DNA from: Sphingobacterium cellulitidis
GTDB taxonomy: Bacteria > Bacteroidota > Bacteroidia > Sphingobacteriales > Sphingobacteriaceae
Direction: 5' to 3'
Length of the DNA stretch: 64,000 nucleotides
Assembly: GCA_002245855.1 (NCBI GenBank)
Contig: NOUX01000002.1
Location: 62,001 to 126,000, forward strand
A program made the translations under genes and the position numbers. Of this stretch, positions 17,965 through 28,100 are shown piece after piece (within the stretch, counting starts at the first letter, position 1; each line of letters opens with the position of its first letter). The notes beneath the pieces are model-generated. The model searched no databases. It was not told the origin of the DNA and worked only from the letters and a program-made list of their open reading frames with translations.

Positions 17965-19215
17965 TTATTGAAAAGAACCGTTGCGATAGGTTCTAATTTT
18001 AACTGCTTGGTTTACATATCCCCAAGTTGGATTATAGTTAAACTGGTAATCGCTAAAGATTCCAGAATACTTCTCATCAACTACCTTCTCAGCATATGCC
18101 GAACCATACTTATTCAACAAGGTTGCAAAATATCTTCCTGCATCATACCCTTTGTAAGCAAAGTCTGAAGGTTCAATCTTGAATGCTGATTTATAGTTGC
18201 GTTGAAAATTCTGAACTTCTGTGCTCCATACTTTTAAATGACTTTCAGAACTGATCGTTGGATCCATACGGAAGAAGTTGTCATATGGTCTAAAGTCAAC
18301 TTTCGACCAAAGTGGATGTCCATATAAACGAACAGAATATCCCTGACCTACTTTACTATCCAATGAGTTTACTAAAGAACGAAGTTGTGTTTTTTCAGTA
18401 GTACCTGAAATTACAAAAGCGGTTCCCATATCAGGAATAGTTTGACCCAATTGCGAAACTGACGATACATGTACAATTTTCGCAGCAGGGTTAATCTTCT
18501 TGACTTCCTCATCAAATCCGGCGATAAAATTACGGTGATCACTATCCCTAGCTTCAAAAACAATGATAACATCGGAATCCGTGTATCTCTTCATCATTTC
18601 TGCCGCAATAGCACGCATATGAATACGAATGGGTGGAGTCAAAGAAACAAGATTAGCAATATTGAATTCCGTAGGCATAGTTGCAGCCAATGGATTCACT
18701 TGAAGAATCTTGTTGTTCTTATTTCCTTTCGCAAAGGATCTGATTTCTTTCGGATAGACAGGACCAACAATTAAGCTGGCGTTTTCAATTTCTTTGGACG
18801 CAGCAATAGAAAGATTTTTCATCTCATTGTCCTGGGTGTCCATGACATGGATATTGAAGTCAGCAGTTTTTTTAGCTGCTTCATTAACCCCCATCTGAAA
18901 ACCTTGGTAAAAGTCCAATGCCAAAGCAGAACGCTTCACATCAGCTTCAACCACATTTTGATTGGCAATCATATTCAGTTGAAAGGGTAAAAGCAGAGCA
19001 ATGTTTTTTGATTGATCTGCTGCTTTTACCGTTTCTTCCTTCTTGGCATCCTCTTTTTTCTCGGCTTCTGTTTTATTCCCAGCATCTTTTCCAGTATTGC
19101 CATAGACATTTGGGTTCTTTAGAACTCCACCTGTCGTTTTTGGCGAACATGAACTCACCGCTAGAACAGCAGCCATGCAGAATGCTGCAAGGGTACCTCT
19201 ATAAATGTTTTTCAA
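17965..19215 (-). CDS. LpoA/LivK-like periplasmic-binding-fold lipoprotein
   Basis: 416 residues with a TTG start at 19215, one base after the guaA stop. This start gives a proper lipoprotein signal (LKNIYRG..., then LAVSSC); the in-frame ATG further upstream lies inside guaA, and the next ATG leaves too short a signal. A Lys/Glu/Ala-rich linker is followed by a type 1 periplasmic-binding-fold domain (IALLLPFQLNM, ALDFYQGFQMGVNEA, LIVGPVYPKE, YGHPLWSKVDF, YKGYDAGRYF). Such proteins bind amino acids or, as LpoA, activate penicillin-binding proteins. Which applies here is unknown. Confidence 0.78.
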   Translation of the reverse strand: MKNIYRGTLAAFCMAAVLAVSSCSPKTTGGVLKNPNVYGNTGKDAGNKTEAEKKEDAKKEETVKAADQSKNIALLLPFQLNMIANQNVVEADVKRSALALDFYQGFQMGVNEAAKKTADFNIHVMDTQDNEMKNLSIAASKEIENASLIVGPVYPKEIRSFAKGNKNNKILQVNPLAATMPTEFNIANLVSLTPPIRIHMRAIAAEMMKRYTDSDVIIVFEARDSDHRNFIAGFDEEVKKINPAAKIVHVSSVSQLGQTIPDMGTAFVISGTTEKTQLRSLVNSLDSKVGQGYSVRLYGHPLWSKVDFRPYDNFFRMDPTISSESHLKVWSTEVQNFQRNYKSAFKIEPSDFAYKGYDAGRYFATLLNKYGSAYAEKVVDEKYSGIFSDYQFNYNPTWGYVNQAVKIRTYRNGSFQ

Positions 19216-19216
19216 A

Positions 19217-20767
19217 TTATTCCCACTCAATGGTTGCTGGTGGTTTTGAACTGATATCATATACGACTCTGTTGATTCCTTTGACATGATTAATAATCTC
19301 GTTTGAAATTTTAGCTAACAAATCATAAGGCAAATGAATCCAATCAGCGGTCATTCCATCTAAGGAACCTACTGCTCTTAGTGCGACAACGTGTTCATAG
19401 GTACGCTCATCCCCCATTACACCAACTGATTGAACCGGCAAGAAAATAGTTCCTGCTTGCCAAACTTTATCATACCAACCCGATTCTTTCAGGTTACGAA
19501 TGTAAATGTCATCAGCTTCTTGCAAAATCCGTACCTTTTCTTCTGTAATATCTCCTAAAATTCGAATTGCTAAGCCTGGACCTGGAAATGGATGCCTTCC
19601 TAAGATAGCTGGATCTACTTCCAAGGACTTCCCAACTCGACGAACTTCATCCTTAAATAAAGTTTTTAATGGCTCTATAACCTTTAATTTCATGTAGTCA
19701 GGTAATCCGCCTACATTATGGTGTGATTTGATAGTCGCAGATGGACCTTTAACCGATATCGACTCAATGATATCTGGATAAATAGTACCCTGCCCTAACC
19801 ATTTTGCCTCAACACCTTCTGGTAATTCTTTTTGAATCTCTTTCGCTGCCTCATCAAATACATCAATAAAAGATGCACCAATGATTTTACGTTTTTGCTC
19901 CGGCTCTGAAACTCCAGCTAATCTGGAATAGAAAAGATCCTTCGCATTTACGCCCTTGATGTTTAAACCCATGTTTTGGTAAGATGCCAATACTTGCTCG
20001 TATTCATCTTTACGCAATAAACCGTGGTCAACAAAGAAACAGTGCAATTTATCTCCGATAGCATGGTGTAATAATACCGCAGCAACAGTGGAGTCAACTC
20101 CACCAGATAATGCCATGATCACATGGTCATTTCCTAATTGCTCTTTTAATTCTGAAACAGTAGTATCAACAAATGCATCAGCTGTCCAATCTTGAGTACA
20201 ACCACAAATATTAATAACAAAGTTTTTCAATAAAACTTGACCATCAGTACTATGGGTAACTTCTGGGTGAAATTGAATCCCGTATGTATTTGTGCCTTCC
20301 ACTTGATAAGCCGCAACGCGAACCTTATCTGTACTTGCAATAATGTTAAAATTTGCAGGAACCTCTTTGATGGTATCTCCATGAGACATCCATACTTGAG
20401 ATTGCGTAGGTATGCCTTTCAATAAATCATTCTCTTGATCTACAAACTGCAAATTAGCACGACCGTATTCACGAATTTCAGAAGGTAAAACCTCTCCATT
20501 AGAATTTTGTGCTATATATTGAGCACCATAACAAACCCCTAATAATGGGAATTTTTCTTGAATAGATTTAAAGTCAATCTGAGGAGCGTCCTCTTGACGT
20601 ACTGAATATGGGGAACCTGAGAAAATCACTCCTTTTACTGAATTATCAAATTCAGGAAGGTTATTGAATGGATGAATTTCACAGTATACATTTAGCTCCC
20701 TAACGCGACGCGCAATTAACTGAGTATATTGCGATCCAAAATCGAGAATGATAATTTTTTCTGACAT
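19217..20767 (-). CDS. guaA: GMP synthase (glutamine-hydrolysing)
   Basis: 516 residues, full length. Converts XMP to GMP using glutamine and ATP. The class I glutamine amidotransferase has [10 protein letters not shown] (nucleophile Cys) and GIQFHPEV. The ATP-pyrophosphatase has [11 protein letters not shown]; the dimerisation domain has [16 protein letters not shown] and ends in the conserved [17 protein letters not shown] box ends 4 bases before the ATG, suggesting a leaderless or nearly leaderless transcript. It leads an apparent operon with the LpoA-like gene and the methyltransferase. Confidence 0.97.
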   Translation of the reverse strand: MSEKIIILDFGSQYTQLIARRVRELNVYCEIHPFNNLPEFDNSVKGVIFSGSPYSVRQEDAPQIDFKSIQEKFPLLGVCYGAQYIAQNSNGEVLPSEIREYGRANLQFVDQENDLLKGIPTQSQVWMSHGDTIKEVPANFNIIASTDKVRVAAYQVEGTNTYGIQFHPEVTHSTDGQVLLKNFVINICGCTQDWTADAFVDTTVSELKEQLGNDHVIMALSGGVDSTVAAVLLHHAIGDKLHCFFVDHGLLRKDEYEQVLASYQNMGLNIKGVNAKDLFYSRLAGVSEPEQKRKIIGASFIDVFDEAAKEIQKELPEGVEAKWLGQGTIYPDIIESISVKGPSATIKSHHNVGGLPDYMKLKVIEPLKTLFKDEVRRVGKSLEVDPAILGRHPFPGPGLAIRILGDITEEKVRILQEADDIYIRNLKESGWYDKVWQAGTIFLPVQSVGVMGDERTYEHVVALRAVGSLDGMTADWIHLPYDLLAKISNEIINHVKGINRVVYDISSKPPATIEWE

Positions 20768-20771
20768 GGCG

Positions 20772-20779
20772 CAAAGTTA
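20772..20779 (-). promoter_or_regulatory. -7 box (TAACTTTG) abutting the guaA start
   Basis: An exact TAnnTTTG on the minus strand, ending 4 bases before the guaA ATG. The -33 box is not recognisable. Confidence 0.4.
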
Positions 20780-20825
20780 CAAATCAATACCTAATTTATT
20801 AGAGGAAATATTAACTTATTGATGC

Positions 20826-20862
20826 AAAAAAGAAAGCAAACCCCTGAAAGAGGCTTGCTTTC
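20826..20862 (-). terminator. Terminator of the GIN-domain gene
   Basis: Read on the minus strand, a GAAAGCAAGCC / GGTTTGCTTTC-type stem (arms 20832-20842 and 20852-20862) is followed by six T. Confidence 0.8.
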
Positions 20863-20879
20863 CTTAAAAATCTTATTTT

Positions 20880-21557
20880 TTATTTGTGGAAAACAATCTT
20901 TCCACCGGCTATTTTCTTATCTCTTTTGTTCTTAGGGTTCCCATAAACATCAATTGTACCCCCTGCTCTGGTCTCAACATCAGCAGATTGTGAGGCACTA
21001 ACCTCAGTCTTCCCACCAGCATTCACCCGCACATATGCAATATCAGTTTTGAGATCCTTGCCATAAAAATTCCCACCTGCTGTTGTTCTCACATTTAATT
21101 TCGTAGCCGAACCTAATAAATCAATCGATGCCCCTGTATTTACGGTCGCATCTACTCCCACTGATTTAATCATCGCACGAATCTTCGCCCCTTCACTTGC
21201 AATAAAACTCATCGCCTCCTCTTCAATCGCTGACTCCTCTATATTGACCTCAGCACCTTTCTTGGCAATTATACTGGATAAGGATGGGGTATAAACCACC
21301 ACATTCGCTTGATTCCCTTGCATAATATAGCCAGCTTTCATCTTCAAGCGCAACTCGCCTTTTGAATAAACTGCCTCAACTTTATCCGCCAATTCTCCAT
21401 TAATCTCAAGCTCATGCCGATCACTCGGAACTACGCTCACCCAAAGTCTGTCTGTAACTTCTAAAACCGAAAACTCATTGATGCTCTGCTTAATCTGCGC
21501 ATGCACCGAATGAACAATCATACTTACTGCAAATAATAAAATGTATCTCATCTTCAT
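20880..21557 (-). CDS. Secreted GIN-domain (DUF2807) protein
   Basis: 225 residues. Signal peptide ends at VHAQ. The rest is a right-handed beta-repeat pattern with recurring short blocks (FSVLEVTDRLWVSVVPSD, KGAEVNIEES, TAGGNFYGKDL, NAGGKTEVSAS, RAGGTIDVYG) characteristic of the putative auto-transporter adhesin head GIN domain. It is a periplasmic or surface protein of unknown role. A gene of unknown function lies 17 bases upstream on the same strand. Confidence 0.85.
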   Translation of the reverse strand: MKMRYILLFAVSMIVHSVHAQIKQSINEFSVLEVTDRLWVSVVPSDRHELEINGELADKVEAVYSKGELRLKMKAGYIMQGNQANVVVYTPSLSSIIAKKGAEVNIEESAIEEEAMSFIASEGAKIRAMIKSVGVDATVNTGASIDLLGSATKLNVRTTAGGNFYGKDLKTDIAYVRVNAGGKTEVSASQSADVETRAGGTIDVYGNPKNKRDKKIAGGKIVFHK

Positions 21558-21574
21558 AACGCTAATATAGATAT

Positions 21575-22075
21575 TTACCTACCTAATAACGCTAATTCAT
21601 CCGCAGTATACATATTGGCACCCTTTAAATATTTGTAAATTTTTTCTTTCGTAAACTTATCCGACAGTTTATAGAGGTTATTCATCACAAAATCCTTGTC
21701 TGACTCAATCTCATTATGATATCCTAAATACTTAGGAATATGATATTGAATGCTCAAGCGGATAAATCTTAACTCTACATTATTGGGGTTTGATTTCAAT
21801 TCTTTCTCAAGCATATTTCGACCATCCTTAAAATAACCCATCTTCTTGAAAGGGTTTGTAGTATGTTTGGCCATAAACATATGAAATGCAGCTGCATAGC
21901 CACGTTCAACCGGACTATCCGCATTTTCCTCAAGCGCTTCTAGATGCTTTTTGCACAATTCCTCGTCCTTTACACCCTTATTAAAATCATTTCGAACGCT
22001 GTTCAAATCCAAATCCTGAGACCGTATCTCATTGGAAATCAATAGAACAAAGGCTAAAATCATTACTCTTATCAT
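21575..22075 (-). CDS. Conserved secreted helical protein, function unknown
   Basis: 166 residues from the ATG at 22075 (MIRVMILAFVLLISNEIRSQ), which gives a clean signal peptide; a longer in-frame start at 22147 is less likely. The mature part is helical, with short blocks such as ERGYAAAFHMFMAKHTTNPFKK, FKDGRNMLEKELKSNP, VELRFIRLSIQ and MYTADELALLGR. It resembles uncharacterised Bacteroidota proteins of this size. It probably shares a transcript with the GIN-domain gene 17 bases downstream. Confidence 0.7.
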   Translation of the reverse strand: MIRVMILAFVLLISNEIRSQDLDLNSVRNDFNKGVKDEELCKKHLEALEENADSPVERGYAAAFHMFMAKHTTNPFKKMGYFKDGRNMLEKELKSNPNNVELRFIRLSIQYHIPKYLGYHNEIESDKDFVMNNLYKLSDKFTKEKIYKYLKGANMYTADELALLGR

Positions 22076-22261
22076 AATTACAAATGGTTTATTACCCTTT
22101 AAATTACAAAAAACAAGCCAACTGAAATAAATTTTAACAATTTTCACTTAATATTATTACCGAATATCACGAATATTTCTACCGAAAATTATAATAACTT
22201 AACCAGGAACCAATAATTTTTGATAAATTGGAGTAATAAATTCAATAACCAAAAACTAATT

Positions 22262-22780
22262 ATGGAAAACAACGAAAATAACTTCGAATCACCCGGAAAT
22301 GAAAATCCACACTACAATCCAGGACAATCATTCACTGAATTTAAACTCGGACCGATTTCAATTGAGCATTTACGTGAAGTCGCAAAATGGGCAAAATTCC
22401 TTTCTATTGTAGCAATGGTCGGATTGATCCTCTACTTTGTTTTGGTCGTGATATTCTTACTATATTTTATTGGCAATAGTAGCACCAGCGCAGAACAAAT
22501 CAATGCTTTTGCGTCAATTCCAATTCTATTGATGGTTTTGATTTTTATAGGAATATATTTTACCCCAATCCTTTGGTTATACAAATTTTCAACAAACCTT
22601 CAATCTGCAATTAGCGTTAGAAATTCTGAACAACTTACTGTCGCTTTTAACTACCTCAGAAAACACTATAAATTCATTGGAATTATTGCCATTATTGGAA
22701 TTGCTTTTTATGCGCTCAGTATCATTGGAGTTATTTCAACAGGAGTAATTTCAACTTTAGTAGGCGCAGGTGGTCTGTAG
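22262..22780 (+). CDS. DUF5362-like membrane protein
   Basis: 172 residues from the ATG at 22262. A polar Asn/Glu-rich N-terminus, then FKLGPISIEHLREVAKWAKFLSIV leads into three or four membrane helices. The LWLYKFSTNLQSAIS / QLTVAFNYLRKHYKFIGIIAI segment matches the DUF5362 pattern. Function unknown. A terminator follows at 22866. Confidence 0.72.
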   Translation: MENNENNFESPGNENPHYNPGQSFTEFKLGPISIEHLREVAKWAKFLSIVAMVGLILYFVLVVIFLLYFIGNSSTSAEQINAFASIPILLMVLIFIGIYFTPILWLYKFSTNLQSAISVRNSEQLTVAFNYLRKHYKFIGIIAIIGIAFYALSIIGVISTGVISTLVGAGGL

Positions 22781-22865
22781 GGGATTATAAAAGACTTTAT
22801 TAAGAATAGGAACTAGTATTCCTTAAATATTAATTAGTAATAGATTAAAAAAAGATATATAAAAC

Positions 22866-22893
22866 AAAAAAGCTCATCGAAAGATGAGCTTTT
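22866..22893 (+). terminator. Terminator after the DUF5362-like gene
   Basis: A perfect 11-base-pair stem (22868-22878 with 22883-22893) closed by a GAAA tetraloop and ending in a T run. Confidence 0.85.
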
Positions 22894-22937
22894 CTTTTGT
22901 AAACAGCTGCTTATAAACTTCAATAAAAAGCAAAAAA

Positions 22938-23084
22938 AAGAAACCTCAAATAGATCAGCAATACAATACACATGGAGGACATCTAGATGTATTAAATGAG
23001 AATATGCAATTTGCTTCTAATAAAAGTTATTTTTCAGCTTCTGGTGGCGTCAAAGAAATTTATCTTTTTATTCTTCCAAATTAA
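22938..23084 (+). pseudogene. C-terminal remnant of a probable T6SS Tae4-type amidase effector
   Basis: An open frame without a start codon, 48 codons ending with TAA at 23082-23084. The translation contains YNTHGGHLDVLNEN, then SNKSYFSASGG and VKEIYLFILPN. The G-H-x-D motif, an aromatic Tyr-Phe segment and a closing hydrophobic EI-aromatic-leu strand match the end of Tae4 peptidoglycan amidases, where this His and a nearby Asp are catalytic. The rest of the gene is absent: a terminator lies 45 bases upstream. The intact Tai4-like gene 150 bases downstream supports the call. It was recognised by eye from a short fragment. Confidence 0.42.
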
Positions 23085-23234
23085 TTTATATGCATTAAGT
23101 TTTGGGATTCTATATTGAGCCAATATTATTAAAATCAAACTAATATTTTGATGACTAATGATGGGAAAAATTAAATCTATTTCCTTGGTATTGAAGTTTA
23201 TTGCAAAAGAAGCAATATATTAATAATAAATATT

Positions 23235-23702
23235 ATGAAAACACATTTATTAATCTGCATTTTATTACTCATTTTAAGTTCTTGTTTTACAGAGCGAGTA
23301 GTACAATCAAATCGAAATGCTCAAAAGGTAGATTCTATTAAGACTATTCTTAAAAACATCGCTTTTGTAAGATGTATTGACTATTGTTATCCCAAACGTT
23401 ATGGTATAAACGATTCTCTGGATTTTAGTCTCCCATTTACATATAGCGTGTATAGTTTTGGAACTAGATTTTATTCTTTTGGAATACGACCTAAAATAGA
23501 TTCTTTAGCAAAAGAAGAATATAAACGGATTGACTCCAGGAGGTTCGTAAAAGACGTGGGTGAAGGTGCAGAAGGAAAAACAGCCTATTCCCTAGCTTGT
23601 CTAGAATTTTATCACTCTCGACAATTAGATTCCTTGTCAGAGGAATGGGCAATAGGTATAATAGAAGCGATGAAAAAGGAAGAAATACCTTGGGAGGAAT
23701 AG
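23235..23702 (+). CDS. Tai4-like T6SS amidase immunity lipoprotein
   Basis: 155 residues. Lipoprotein signal LLLILSSC (Cys17) places it in the periplasm. The mature part has the Tai4 pattern: ILKNIAFVRCIDYCY near the start, IDSLAKEEYKR in the middle, and the diagnostic ACLEFYHSRQLDSL near the end (Tai4 proteins carry C-hydrophobic-D/E-FY-S-x-x-LD). Tai4 neutralises Tae4 endopeptidases in the periplasm. The effector beside it survives only as a tail fragment, so this would be an orphan immunity gene. Family call is by motif only. Confidence 0.6.
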   Translation: MKTHLLICILLLILSSCFTERVVQSNRNAQKVDSIKTILKNIAFVRCIDYCYPKRYGINDSLDFSLPFTYSVYSFGTRFYSFGIRPKIDSLAKEEYKRIDSRRFVKDVGEGAEGKTAYSLACLEFYHSRQLDSLSEEWAIGIIEAMKKEEIPWEE

Positions 23703-23987
23703 ATTTTTAACAAATATGAGCTTTCTAGTATATTCAACAGTACCTCGGATAAGATATATGCCTATACAAGACTTGCAAAATGGACGGATAAAGTAGAACA
23801 GGTAGGCTTTAAATCCTTCAATACGGTATCAAAGACAATCAATATACACCACAAGAAGATATTAAATTACTTCGACAAAAAAAGCACCAATGCTTTGGCT
23901 GAATCTTTTAATGCGAAGATAAAGGCGTTCAGAGGTGTCGGGGATATAAACTTTTTCCTATTCAGACTCTCTAAATTATTTGATTAG
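23703..23987 (+). pseudogene. 3' remnant of an ISAon1-type (ISL3-like DDE) transposase
   Basis: 94 codons are open from just after the immunity-gene stop to TAG at 23985-23987, with no start codon. The translation (AYTRLAKWTDKVEQVGFKSF, then HHKKILNYFDKKSTNALAES, then FNAKIKAFRGVGD and FFLFRLSKLF) is the C-terminal end of transposases annotated as ISAon1 family in Bacteroidota. The front two thirds, including most of the catalytic core, are missing and no terminal inverted repeat is recognised. It marks an old insertion beside the Tae4/Tai4 scar. Confidence 0.8.
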
Positions 23988-24042
23988 TCAACAGGATTTG
24001 AAACTGACCCGGATTATGCAGTCCAAAGTGGGTTTTAAAACA

Positions 24043-24075
24043 AATAAAGCGGATGTCTATGACTCCCGCTTTATT
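24043..24075 (-). terminator. Terminator of tRNA-Leu
   Basis: On the minus strand, AATAAAGCGG pairs with CCGCTTTATT (24043-24052 with 24066-24075), followed by a T-rich stretch. Confidence 0.7.
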
Positions 24076-24080
24076 GTCAG

Positions 24081-24162
24081 TACCCAGGGCCGGGATCGAA
24101 CCGGCACGAATTGCTTCATTGGTGTTTGAGACCAACGCGTCTACCAATTCCGCCACCTGGGC
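24081..24162 (-). tRNA. tRNA-Leu (anticodon CAA)
   Basis: 82 bases on the minus strand with GCCCAGGTGGCGGAATTGG at the 5' end, the D-arm GGTAGACGC, anticodon stem TTGGT/ACCAA around the loop CTCAAAC (CAA), a variable arm, and the T-arm GGTTCGATCC. The acceptor closes with a G-U pair and A is the discriminator; CCA is not encoded. A perfect promoter and a terminator flank it. Confidence 0.93.
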
Positions 24163-24182
24163 GTATTCCCTTTGGAACGATG

Positions 24183-24213
24183 CAAATATAGGTACTCTCC
24201 TTTATTTTCCAAA
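24183..24213 (-). promoter_or_regulatory. Consensus promoter of tRNA-Leu
   Basis: On the minus strand, TTTG (24210-24213), a 19-base spacer, and TATATTTG (24183-24190) match the Bacteroidota consensus exactly. The start would lie about 15 bases before the mature 5' end. Confidence 0.75.
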
Positions 24214-24474
24214 AATAAAATTACCTCCAACACTAAACTAATTGATTTTTAGCTGATTTATTTTTAATAACAGCCCTCATAACCCCTAAAAAAGCCATTA
24301 ACAAAATTTAACAAGGCTAAAAATAAACCTTTCCATTACTTTCTACTCTTACCTATAAGAAAAACGAAAAGGCAGGAAATTTAAAGGCCTCCACGTTAAC
24401 ATACTTTAACTAAACTGGATTTAAACGTTTCCCAACCATTTCGCTCAAAGTATACAAAAGGAAAATATTAGGAT
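24214..24474. other. AT-rich gap upstream of the Spy-like gene
   Basis: No open frame, repeat or full promoter is visible. A half-site ACCTATAAG occurs near 24352-24361, resembling the ACCTATAA palindromes at 32584 and 36636. Confidence 0.4.
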
Positions 24475-25002
24475 ATGAAAAAGATATTAACATTTGCTGC
24501 ATTATTCGCTGGATTAAGCTTTGCAGCTTCTGCACAGACTCAAGATTCAGTAAAAAAAGAAGTTCGCCAAGAGATGAAGCATAGAAAACAAGTTCGCAGC
24601 GGACACAAAATGGGAAAAATGCAAAGCAAAACCCCAGAAGAAATTGCAAAAATGAAAACTGACCGCTTGGATAAAGAGTTGAAATTTACAGAGAAGCAAA
24701 AACAAGATATTTATGCTTACAATTTGGACCAAGCTAAAAAGTGGAAAGAAAAACAAGAAGTTAGAAAGGCTGATCGGGAAGCACGTAGAACAGAAATGAA
24801 AGCTGAGCGTGAAGAGTTCTTGAAACTCTTAACTCCTGAACAACAAGAAACTTTGAAAAATAAAATGGCTGAAAACCGCAAAGATAGAATGGATCGTGGT
24901 GAAAGAAATCATCACCGCCAAATGAAACGTAGAAATATGGATCGTAAGCCGGTAGAAAAGCCAGTGGAAGAAACTAAAAGTATAGATAGTTCAAATAGCT
25001 AA
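24475..25002 (+). CDS. Periplasmic Spy/CpxP-like LTxxQ helical protein
   Basis: 175 residues. Signal peptide cleaved after AASA (residue 20). The mature protein is nearly all charged helix: KTPEEIAKMKTDRLDKELKF, then TEKQKQDIYAYNLDQAKKW, and a repeat of the motif in LKLLTPEQQETLKNKM, which is the LTxxQ signature of Spy/CpxP chaperones. The C-terminus is very rich in Arg, Lys and Met, with HH and MKRRNMDR. Probably an envelope stress chaperone or metal-responsive protein. A terminator shared with sbcC follows. Confidence 0.75.
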   Translation: MKKILTFAALFAGLSFAASAQTQDSVKKEVRQEMKHRKQVRSGHKMGKMQSKTPEEIAKMKTDRLDKELKFTEKQKQDIYAYNLDQAKKWKEKQEVRKADREARRTEMKAEREEFLKLLTPEQQETLKNKMAENRKDRMDRGERNHHRQMKRRNMDRKPVEKPVEETKSIDSSNS

Positions 25003-25046
25003 AAGATTTTAAGGTTTTTTATTAGTTAGTGGTTATATGTTTAATT

Positions 25047-25083
25047 GATGAAGGTCCCGCGCTCACGGGACCTTTCATCTTTT
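25047..25083. terminator. Terminator between the Spy-like gene and sbcC
   Basis: GATGAAGGTCCCG (25047-25059) pairs with CGGGACCTTTCATC (25066-25079) with one bulged T and a 6-base loop, then a T run. Confidence 0.85.
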
Positions 25084-25107
25084 ATAGCCTTTTAAAATAT
25101 CAACTCT

Positions 25108-28100
25108 CTAGTTCCAGGAGGCCTTAGCCTTACTTCCTGATTCTGGATCTTTCTCAACAGTAACCGATCTTGGAATCCGCTCCTTAAGCTCCTCAACATG
25201 GGAAATAATCCCAACTACCCGATTCTCATGATGCAGATATTGCAGGGTATCAAAAACAGTATTGATGCTTTCCGAATCTTGGGTACCAAAGCCTTCGTCG
25301 ATAAAGAAGAAGTTCCGATCAGATTTATTCAGCGATTGAATATTCTCTGCTAATGCCAATGCTAAGCACAAAGAAGCCTGAAAACTCTGTCCACCAGATA
25401 AAGTCTTTACAGACCGTCGGTAACCATTGTTTAAATAGTCGATAACCTCAAATTCATTATTTTCATTGACAGCCAAACTCAACTGATTTCGTGTCAATCG
25501 ATGAAATCTTTCATTCGCCATCTCACACATCTGCCTCAAATGAATGCTGGAAACATAATTCACAAAACCATTCCCTTTAAACAGATTCTCCAGAACCTTA
25601 AGATTCGCACCCCTCGCACTCAATTGCTCAAATTCCTCCAATAACTTCTCCTTCTTCCCTATTTCTAAGGTCAGATGAGCCAATTCCTTTTCCAATCCAC
25701 CGGTCAATGCCAACTGCAGCTCCAATTCCTCCTTCTTGAATTCAAACAACTTACTGTTGGTATCCAACTCCTCCTCAGAAAACTCCTTATCCTTCAAGAA
25801 CTCTTGCAATGAATTGATCTGAGTCTCTAAAACCTCAAGCCGAACATAAAATTGCTGGATTTCTTTCCGCATCTGTTCAACCGGCATAGGTCTTTGAATG
25901 ATCTGTTGAACCTGCGTGATATCGGCGAAATTGTATTCCCTTAATAATTTGGCAAGTTGTTCCTGCCTAACCTTAATCTGCTGATTGAAGTTACTTAACT
26001 GATCCTTAGCGGAACCATATTGACCCGCAATCTCTGCTAATTTGGTCTTTAATGTATTTAATTTTTGATTCAGGGTCAGATAACCACTCTCTACTTGTAT
26101 TACTTTCTGATCCAAATTCAGTTTGGACTGCTTTAGCTCCTCATATTCCACATCCTTAAATTGATCAAAATCCAACTGTTGTAAGGATTCCTTACTATGC
26201 GCATTTACCCCTTGAAGGACAGCTATTTCTGCTTTGATAGAATCAAGTTCTTTTTCAAATTTCTGAATATTATCCTGGCTTTTTTGCAAATCCAAACGCA
26301 ATTGCTTGACTTCTGATTCTAAACCAGCAGTAATTTGTTCACTTTGCTTAATTCGCTCCTTTTGCGCTTCGAATGCACCCGTATCGTCGCTGGAATAACC
26401 AGCCCAACTAAACGTTGAAAGATGATTCGATAGATTTCCGCTTTGACCTTCTATATCTTGCTGAATTTGGGCTAAACTGCTTCGTTTGCTATTTAAACTA
26501 AAACTAATCCTTGTCAAGAGCTCCTTTTGCTTTTGAAAAGACACCCTTTTCTCCTCTAAACTCAGTTTCTCCTGATGGATTTTTTGTAGCTCATCCTGAA
26601 CATGATTGGCAAGCATAGGCTCTGGATGTTCCAAAGCACCGCAAAGGGGACATGGCATCCCCGGCTGGAGTTCCGTCGCAAAACGACTCAACTTCGCCTG
26701 GACTTGCAAATGGGTCTCTTGATCTCGAAGCTTATTGAGATCGCTCTCAATCAACTTCAACTCATTCCCTATCATTTGCTCCCAATTATCTTCGGTATAA
26801 CCTTCCTTGTTGAATTGTCGCTGCTCTTCCTCGATTTCCCCTGTCAATTGCTCCAACAACCTGTTTGATTGCTTTTGCTGTTGATCCATCGTATCTTTTT
26901 TATGATACCATTTCTCCATCTCAATCAGCTGCGAGGTATCTACCTTATCTGACTTAACTGTTTCAAGCCTTTCTTCAGTCTCCTCCAACTTCTTCGCTAA
27001 ATTCCTTTCCGCTTCCTTGGTTCGTTCTACAAAAGGCGTCCCCTTCAAAAGTCTGGTTTCAAGTTCCTTTTCTTTTTTCTCGTTTTCCTTGATCTGGATC
27101 AGCTTGCGATAATCCTCTGTTTGTGCTCTAAAAATATTTAAATTCAGATAATCATGTTGAATGGCTGCAATCTCCTTCTCTACTGCATCAATTTCCTGTA
27201 ACTGCCTCTCTTTTACAATCTGAAAATTCTCAATCTTATGAATCAAGGATTCCCGTTCTACATTGAGCGACTGTAAAAAATTCAAGGGTTCCTTAAAGGC
27301 TTGGGAAGTTCTTTCATACCGATTTAAATCAGCTTCTTGCTGTTGTACTCGTTCTTTCTTACTGTTCAATTCCTTGAACTGCCCCTCTTTTTGATGCAGC
27401 TCTATTCCTTTGTCTTTATACTCCTGTAGAGATTGCACCTTTACTTGAAGCTCTTGAAAGTCGTTCTTGGTCTGCTCCAATGTTTTCTTAGCTTCCTCAA
27501 CCTCCAATTTCTTTTGGTTAAGCACCTCCGTTGATATACTTTCAAAGCCTGATAAAGCACCTTTTAGATTCTCTAGCTTGCGATTATTCCCCGCTTGTAA
27601 AAACCCAACTTTAGGCCCCAAATCAAACTTATTCAGGTAGAAGATCTCCTTCATCATTTCTGAACGATCCTTACCCTTTAGCTCCAAAAACTCCTTGAAC
27701 TGTCCTTGAGGAATAATAATCGTTCTTCGGAAGTTGGCATAGGAAAGATTGGTCAATAAAGCTCCATCCGCTGATTCTAAGGGAACCCAGTTCCCGTCTA
27801 TCCACTCATATGCAGTACGCTCAATCGGCGTGGTATCATCAAAATTCTTTCTTCTTCTCCACTGTGCAACAAAGCGAAACTTACGCTTCTCAAAGTTCAG
27901 AAACTCAAAGACAATCATCGTTTGATTAGACTTTAAGTTCATCATATTGTAGGCACGTTTATCCGTTTTATTCAAACGTTCCGTATCGCCATATAGCACA
28001 AAACTAATGGCCTCCAAAATGGAAGATTTCCCAGATCCTACATTCCCAAAGATCCCAAATAGACCTGCCTCGGTAAGCTCTGCAAAATCAATACTTTGTT

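Noticed and set aside
23985..24162. tRNA-Leu as attachment site of an integrated island
   Set aside because: The tRNA keeps its own terminator, no direct repeat of its 3' end was seen, and no integrase is present.
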